Shown one piece after another: positions 59,790-64,000 of a stretch of DNA of 64,000 bases. Each line of letters opens with the position of its first letter. Position 1 is the stretch's first letter. This DNA comes from Kineococcus sp050871885 (lineage in GTDB: Bacteria; Actinomycetota; Actinomycetes; Actinomycetales; Kineococcaceae). The stretch lies in assembly GCF_050871885.1 (NCBI RefSeq), contig NZ_JBJLSF010000007.1:1-64000 (forward strand), written 5' to 3'. Made by a program: the position numbers and the translations under genes. Below the pieces are notes generated by a model. It saw nothing but the letters and a program-made list of their open reading frames with translations, searched no databases and had not been told where the DNA came from.

Positions 59790-61031
59790 GTGGCACGCGA
59801 CGACGACACCTCCCCGGACACCTCCCTGGTCGGCGACTCCTACGCGGCGGGCGAGGCGGCGCTGCGCGAGCTGCGCGAGCCGCTGCGGGCCTGGCTGGAG
59901 CAGAACGCGCTCGTCGACGAGGAGGTGGGCGCCGACGCGGTCGTGGAGGCCCTCACCGTGGCCGTCGGCGGGCTGCTCACCGTCCGGCCCGGGGCCGTGC
60001 TCACCCGCCTGGGCCCCGAGGACGTCGAGGCGCTCGTCGAGCGGGTGGTCCCCGCGATGGTCGCCGACACCGGCACGCCCGACCCCGAGGACATGGAGGA
60101 GGACCTGCAGGCGGTCTTCTACCAGTTCCTGCGCTTCCTCGGCGACACCGGCCGCTGGACCGGCTCCGAGGGGGACCTGGAGACCGACCTGACGCTGCTG
60201 GCCGGCGAGCCGCCGGAGATCGACGCCGTCATGGCCGAGGCCGCCGCCGAGGTCGACGAGGCGGAGGAGGACGCCGCGGTCCTGGCCTCCTTCCCCGTGC
60301 TGGCCGCCCGGGCCGTGCTGGAGCAGGTCGGCGAGGGCCTCGACGTGCCCGACGACGAGGAGCTCGCCGCCGACGACGTCACCGCGGTCCTGGCCTCCTT
60401 CGAGCACCGCATCCCGATCACCGCCGACGTCGAGGGCGAGCCGCAGCGGCTGGAGGACGTGCCGTGGCTGCGGCAGGTCGTCCTCACGATGCTCGAGCTG
60501 GACCTGCTCGACGGCGAGGACGAGACCCTCCTCGTGCCCGGCGCGGAGGCCGACGGCTGGCTGGAGCCGGTGCCCGAGGCGCGCGAGCTGCGCCGCCACC
60601 TCGTCGGCCGCTTCGTCCTCGACGACCCCGCCACCCTCGACGGCGGGTTCTCCGTCGCCGAGGCGGTGCTGCCGACGATCCTGGCCTCCGCGATGGCCGG
60701 CACCCCCTTCGACGAGGCGGCGCTCGGCGAGCTCGTCGAGAACGCCGCCGCGCTCGGCCCCGCCGCCGGGGTGGCCGTCGACGAGCTGCGCGAGCGGATG
60801 TCCGACCTCGCCGTGTTCGGCATCGTCAGCGAGGAGCCGCCGTGGACGGTGGCGCGCGGGTACTGGCCGGCGCTCGCGGCCGCGGTGGCCGCCGGCGGCG
60901 GGGAGGGCGACGTGCTCGGCGACCTGTTCGGCCAGGACGGCGAACCGCACTGGTTCGAGTCGGTCATGGGCCAGCTCGGCATGGGCGGCGACCAGGTGCA
61001 GCAGATCCGCAACATCCTCGGCGGGCGCTGA
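59790..61031 (+). CDS. acidic hypothetical protein
   Basis: A 413-residue, strongly acidic, helix-rich protein without recognised domains. Segments such as LRELREPLRAWLEQNALVDEE and VLPTILASAMAGTPFDEAAL suggest a helical scaffold; the end is Gly/Gln-rich (GQLGMGGDQVQQIRNILGG). No signal or membrane segment. GTG start at 59790. It stands alone between the SDR remnant and the phosphatase. Confidence 0.65.
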   Translation: MARDDDTSPDTSLVGDSYAAGEAALRELREPLRAWLEQNALVDEEVGADAVVEALTVAVGGLLTVRPGAVLTRLGPEDVEALVERVVPAMVADTGTPDPEDMEEDLQAVFYQFLRFLGDTGRWTGSEGDLETDLTLLAGEPPEIDAVMAEAAAEVDEAEEDAAVLASFPVLAARAVLEQVGEGLDVPDDEELAADDVTAVLASFEHRIPITADVEGEPQRLEDVPWLRQVVLTMLELDLLDGEDETLLVPGAEADGWLEPVPEARELRRHLVGRFVLDDPATLDGGFSVAEAVLPTILASAMAGTPFDEAALGELVENAAALGPAAGVAVDELRERMSDLAVFGIVSEEPPWTVARGYWPALAAAVAAGGGEGDVLGDLFGQDGEPHWFESVMGQLGMGGDQVQQIRNILGGR

Positions 61032-61062
61032 GCCGGGGCGCCGGGCGCGGGGCGGTGGGGGC

Positions 61063-61084
61063 GGGCGCCCGACGGCGGGCGCCC
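61063..61084. terminator. bidirectional hairpin terminator
   Basis: Stem GGGCGCCCG/CGGGCGCCC with a 4-base loop between converging stops at 61031 and 61087. Confidence 0.65.
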
Positions 61085-61086
61085 GC

Positions 61087-63108
61087 TCAGACCTCCACGG
61101 CCAGGTGCGCCCACACCGTCTTGCCGTCGTCCTCGCCCTGCACGCCCCAGTCGTCCGCGACGGCCTCCACGATGCCCAGACCGCGCCCGCCCAGCGCCTC
61201 CGGCCCCGCCGCGCGCTCCAGCGGGGAGCGGGGCGAGCGGTCGCGCACCGCGATCGTCAGCCGGCGCGCGGCCGCGTCGAAGCGCAGCGTCAGCCCCGCA
61301 CCGCCGCCGGCGTGCACGAGCGCGTTCGTCACCAGCTCCGAGAGCACCAGCTCCGCCTCGTCCAGCAGCTCCTCGGCCGACCACGCCACCAGCCGCGCCC
61401 GCAGCAGCTCGCGCCCGCTCGCCACCGAGCGCACGTCCGGCGGCAGCCACGCGCTCGCCTCCAGCGGCCGCCCGCCCGCTCCGGCGTACGTCGTCACCAG
61501 CAGCGCCGCGTCGTCGGTGAGGGCGTGCGGGATCGCCTGGAGCAGCGCCGTGGCCAGCGCCTCCGCCGGGCGGGCGGGGCCGGCCTCCAGCAGCGCCGAG
61601 CGCAGCGCGGCCTCGCCCTCCTCCGACCCCACGCCCAGCACCTCCACGACCCCGTCGGTGTGCAGGACGACCGCCCCGCGACCGTGCAGCCGGTGGGTCG
61701 TCGTGGGGTACTCGGCGCCGGCCAGCACCCCCAGCGGCGGCCCGGGGTCCACCGGCGCCTCCCGCAGCCCGCCGTCGTCGACCACCAGCGGCGCCGGGTG
61801 GCCGGCCGAGGCCAGCGTCAGCACGCCCGTCCCGGTGTCCAGGCGCAGCAGGCAGCACGTGGCGAACAGGTCCTGCTGCAGGTCCACGAGCAGGCTGTTG
61901 GTGCGGGCCAGCGCCACCCCGGGGTCGTGGCCCTCGCTGACGTAGGCGCGCACCGCCGTGCGCAGCTGCCCCATGAGCGCGGCCGCGCGCGTGCTGTGGC
62001 CCTGCACGTCGCCGATGACGAGCACCACCCCGTCCTCGGTGGCGACCGCGTCGTACCAGTCGCCGCCGATCTCGGCCCCGGCCAGCGCGGGGGAGTAGCG
62101 CACCGCGATCTGCAGCTCGGGCCGCTGCGGCAGCACCCGCGGCAGCATCCCGCTCTGCAGGTCGCGCGCCAGCTCGGCCAGCGCCGCGGTGGAGCGGGCC
62201 AGGTCCGCGCGGGCCTCGCGCTCGGCGTCCAGCAGCTGCGCGCGCTCCAGCGCCACCGACAGCTGCGCCGCCACGCCCGCGAACAGCTCCAGGTCCACCT
62301 CGCCCAGCGGCGAGCGGGTCCCCCAGTCCACCGCCAGCGCCCCCAGCGCGTCGCCGTCGCGGCCGAACAGCGGCACCACCAGGGCGCTGCCGCCGCGCGT
62401 GACGACCGGGGTGCGCGTGCGCACGGCCTCCGCGATCGCGTCGTCGGCCTCCAGGGCCACCTCGGCCGGCTGCGCGTGCGGCGGGTGCCCGTCGCCGACC
62501 AGCCGGCCGTCGTCGACCACGACGAGCGCCGCCGAGCGGCACTCCAGCACCTCGCACACCGCCACCGGCACCCGGGCGGTGATCTCCGAGCGCGTCGCGC
62601 TCGTCTGCAGCAGGTCCGTCACCCGCTCCAGCAGCGCCGCCCGCGCGGCCAGCGCCGTCGCCGTCCGCTCGGCGGCGCTCGCCAGCGCGGCCTGCACCGC
62701 CGTGCCCAGCGCCAGCGCGAGCACCGCGGCGGTGCGCTCGGCGTCCGGGCCGAAGCGGCCCGCACCGGTGGCCGTGAAGAGCACCGCACCGCGCCCGCCG
62801 CCCATCGGCGCGCACAGCGCGCTGCCCGGTGCCGCCGGCAGGCCCGGCACCTCGCGGCCCGGCAGGTGCACGGGCGCGGCCGCCGCGGCCTCGGCCGCGA
62901 ACGGCGGCCGGTCGAGGTCGAGGAAGACGTCCCCGTCCACCAGGTACAGCTGCGCGCGCCCGGGGGCGGGCGCGCACCAGACGACGCAGTGCTCGGCCCC
63001 CAGCAGCCGCCGCCCCGCGCGGGCGGCGCGGCGCAGCAGGGCGGGCAGGTCGCCGGGACCCCCGGGACCGGTGAGCGCCCGCAGGTAGTCGTCCAGGCCG
63101 TCGAGCAC
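61087..63108 (-). CDS. GAF-SpoIIE phosphatase with RsbW-type ATPase
   Basis: A 673-residue signalling protein. Two GAF-like regions (about 10-150 and 160-300) precede a coiled stretch. A PP2C/SpoIIE domain follows, with GAEIGGDWYDAV, VVLVIGDVQGHSTRAA, LASAGHPAP and VVLHTDGVVEV, i.e. the metal-binding Asp residues are present. The C-terminal 120 residues form a HATPase of the anti-sigma kinase type (ELVLSELVTNALVHA, RGLGIVEAVADDWG). It probably tunes an anti-sigma/anti-anti-sigma pathway in response to a ligand. GTG start. Confidence 0.9.
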   Translation of the reverse strand: MLDGLDDYLRALTGPGGPGDLPALLRRAARAGRRLLGAEHCVVWCAPAPGRAQLYLVDGDVFLDLDRPPFAAEAAAAAPVHLPGREVPGLPAAPGSALCAPMGGGRGAVLFTATGAGRFGPDAERTAAVLALALGTAVQAALASAAERTATALAARAALLERVTDLLQTSATRSEITARVPVAVCEVLECRSAALVVVDDGRLVGDGHPPHAQPAEVALEADDAIAEAVRTRTPVVTRGGSALVVPLFGRDGDALGALAVDWGTRSPLGEVDLELFAGVAAQLSVALERAQLLDAEREARADLARSTAALAELARDLQSGMLPRVLPQRPELQIAVRYSPALAGAEIGGDWYDAVATEDGVVLVIGDVQGHSTRAAALMGQLRTAVRAYVSEGHDPGVALARTNSLLVDLQQDLFATCCLLRLDTGTGVLTLASAGHPAPLVVDDGGLREAPVDPGPPLGVLAGAEYPTTTHRLHGRGAVVLHTDGVVEVLGVGSEEGEAALRSALLEAGPARPAEALATALLQAIPHALTDDAALLVTTYAGAGGRPLEASAWLPPDVRSVASGRELLRARLVAWSAEELLDEAELVLSELVTNALVHAGGGAGLTLRFDAAARRLTIAVRDRSPRSPLERAAGPEALGGRGLGIVEAVADDWGVQGEDDGKTVWAHLAVEV

Positions 63109-63216
63109 CTGCGCACCGTACCCAGCGCGGCCGCACTCCTCGCGGCGGTCCGCGTCGCGGGCCGCGAGCGACGGGTCGGGAGGGGGCGGGCCGGGCGCGA
63201 TGGGTCAGGGGGCGGG

Positions 63217-64000
63217 TCAGGAGGGGCGGGCCAGGCTGCCGGGGCCGCCGGCCAGGACGGCGGCCGCCAGCGCCCGCGAGGCGGGGCGGTCCTCGGTGCG
63301 GGGGTTGGTGAGCAGCACCAGGTCGATCTGGCCGAGCTCGGGCAGCTTGTGCTGCGGGCCCAGCGCCACCAGCTGCACCGGCACCAGCGAGCCGGCCAGG
63401 CAGGAGACGCCGATGCCGGAGGCGACGGCCGCGATGAGGCCGTTGACGCCGCGGCACACGCACGCCGAGCGGTACCCGATGCCGACGCGGTCGAGGGCCT
63501 GGTGCATGGCCGTCGCGCTCAGCGAGGGGCCCGGGTAGACGGCCAGCGGCACCGGCTGGGTGAGGTCCAGGCGCGTGGACGGGTTGCCCACCCACACCAG
63601 CCGCTCGCGCTTGACGAGCTTGCCCTCGCCGGAACCGCGCGGGCGCTTGCCGATGAAGATGTCGAGGCGGTCGTTCTCCAGCCGGCGGTGCAGCGTCCCC
63701 GACTGGTCGACGGTCAGCTCCAGGTCCACCCGCGGGTTCTGCGTGCGGAAGTCGCGCAGGATCTGCGGCAGCCGCGTCAGCGCGAGGTCGTCGGACATGC
63801 CGATGCGCAGCCGGCCCACCGGCCGGGCGCCGGAGAAGTACGCGGCGGCCTGCTCGTGGGCGGCCAGGATCGAACGGGCGAAACCGATCATGGCCTCGCC
63901 GTCGGCGGTGAGCGCCACCGAGTGCGTGTCGCGGTGCACCAGCTGGCGGCCCACGGCGTCCTCGAGCTTGCGCACGTGCTGGCTGACCGTCGACTGCCGC
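63217..64000 (-). CDS. LysR-family regulator, 5' part outside window
   Basis: Partial gene running off the right edge. The visible part starts within the HTH (RQSTVSQHVRKLEDAVGRQLVHR), continues with the linker helix and a two-lobed substrate-binding domain (VGRLRIGMSDDLALTRLPQIL, VASGIGVSCLAG). LysR proteins usually control a divergent neighbour, which here would lie beyond the window. Confidence 0.9.
   Translation of the reverse strand, partial: RQSTVSQHVRKLEDAVGRQLVHRDTHSVALTADGEAMIGFARSILAAHEQAAAYFSGARPVGRLRIGMSDDLALTRLPQILRDFRTQNPRVDLELTVDQSGTLHRRLENDRLDIFIGKRPRGSGEGKLVKRERLVWVGNPSTRLDLTQPVPLAVYPGPSLSATAMHQALDRVGIGYRSACVCRGVNGLIAAVASGIGVSCLAGSLVPVQLVALGPQHKLPELGQIDLVLLTNPRTEDRPASRALAAAVLAGGPGSLARPS

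Overview
The window is high-GC DNA with many GTG starts, four-base gene overlaps, hairpin terminators without U-tracts, LacI- and AraC-controlled sugar ABC importers, and a SpoIIE-type phosphatase with a fused anti-sigma-type kinase domain. This points to an actinobacterium. A Kineosporiaceae/Kineococcus-like host would fit, but nothing here fixes the genus. No rRNA, tRNA or CRISPR array was recognised.

Region 1 (about 1-12.74 kb) is accessory. Coding density is low, base composition is visibly less GC-extreme than to the right, and most proteins are hypothetical. Its centrepiece is a 5.5-kb block (4401-9898) closely bracketed by two inward-facing, diverged, dead IS5-family transposase genes. 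The block encodes, reading leftward, an EVE-domain protein with a C-terminal PD-(D/E)XK nuclease, a GHKL/HSP90-MORC-like ATPase, and a protein with a ParB/sulfiredoxin-like domain. I know no named defence system with this set; it is the best candidate here for an undescribed, possibly DNA-modification-sensing, conflict system. The region ends in a promoterless fragment of an ABC exporter gene whose complete homologue lies 16 kb to the right.

Region 2 (13.5-16.85 kb) holds a nuclease-helicase (DUF2075 type) and a toxin-antitoxin-like pair: a HTH protein and a DUF6036-like nucleotidyltransferase with a frameshift. Region 3 (16.9-28.8 kb) is a seven-gene leftward operon in which every junction is a four-base overlap: DUF5107/TPR protein, glycosidase, lipoprotein binding protein, two permeases, GH36 alpha-galactosidase, mutarotase. 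A divergent AraC regulator adjoins it. The operon looks devoted to uptake and hydrolysis of galactosides. Region 4 (28.8-32.5 kb) is a heterodimeric ABC exporter with one degenerate ATP site.

Region 5 (32.6-39.9 kb) mixes an AAA ATPase-nuclease, a Schlafen/AlbA-type protein whose start codon sits in an 18-bp palindrome, a two-component system divergent from a secreted serine hydrolase, and a HTH-MNT/HEPN pair. Region 6 (40-44.3 kb) has an RsbQ-like hydrolase coupled to a PAS-GGDEF-EAL protein, a hypothetical gene and a small gene broken by an 8-bp tandem duplication. Region 7 (44.3-56.4 kb) has an Nramp-like transporter without the usual metal motifs and a LacI regulator. Divergent from these is a nine-gene operon: sugar ABC importer, then aldo/keto reductase, Gfo/Idh/MocA oxidoreductase, tautomerase, alcohol dehydrogenase, SDR and IlvD/Edd-type dehydratase. 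This suggests import of a sugar and its oxidation to a sugar acid that is then dehydrated. Region 8 (56.5-64 kb) has a VOC protein, a monooxygenase-like protein, a cytoplasmic GH10 xylanase running into a truncated SDR, an acidic hypothetical protein, a GAF-SpoIIE-ATPase signalling protein and a partial LysR regulator.
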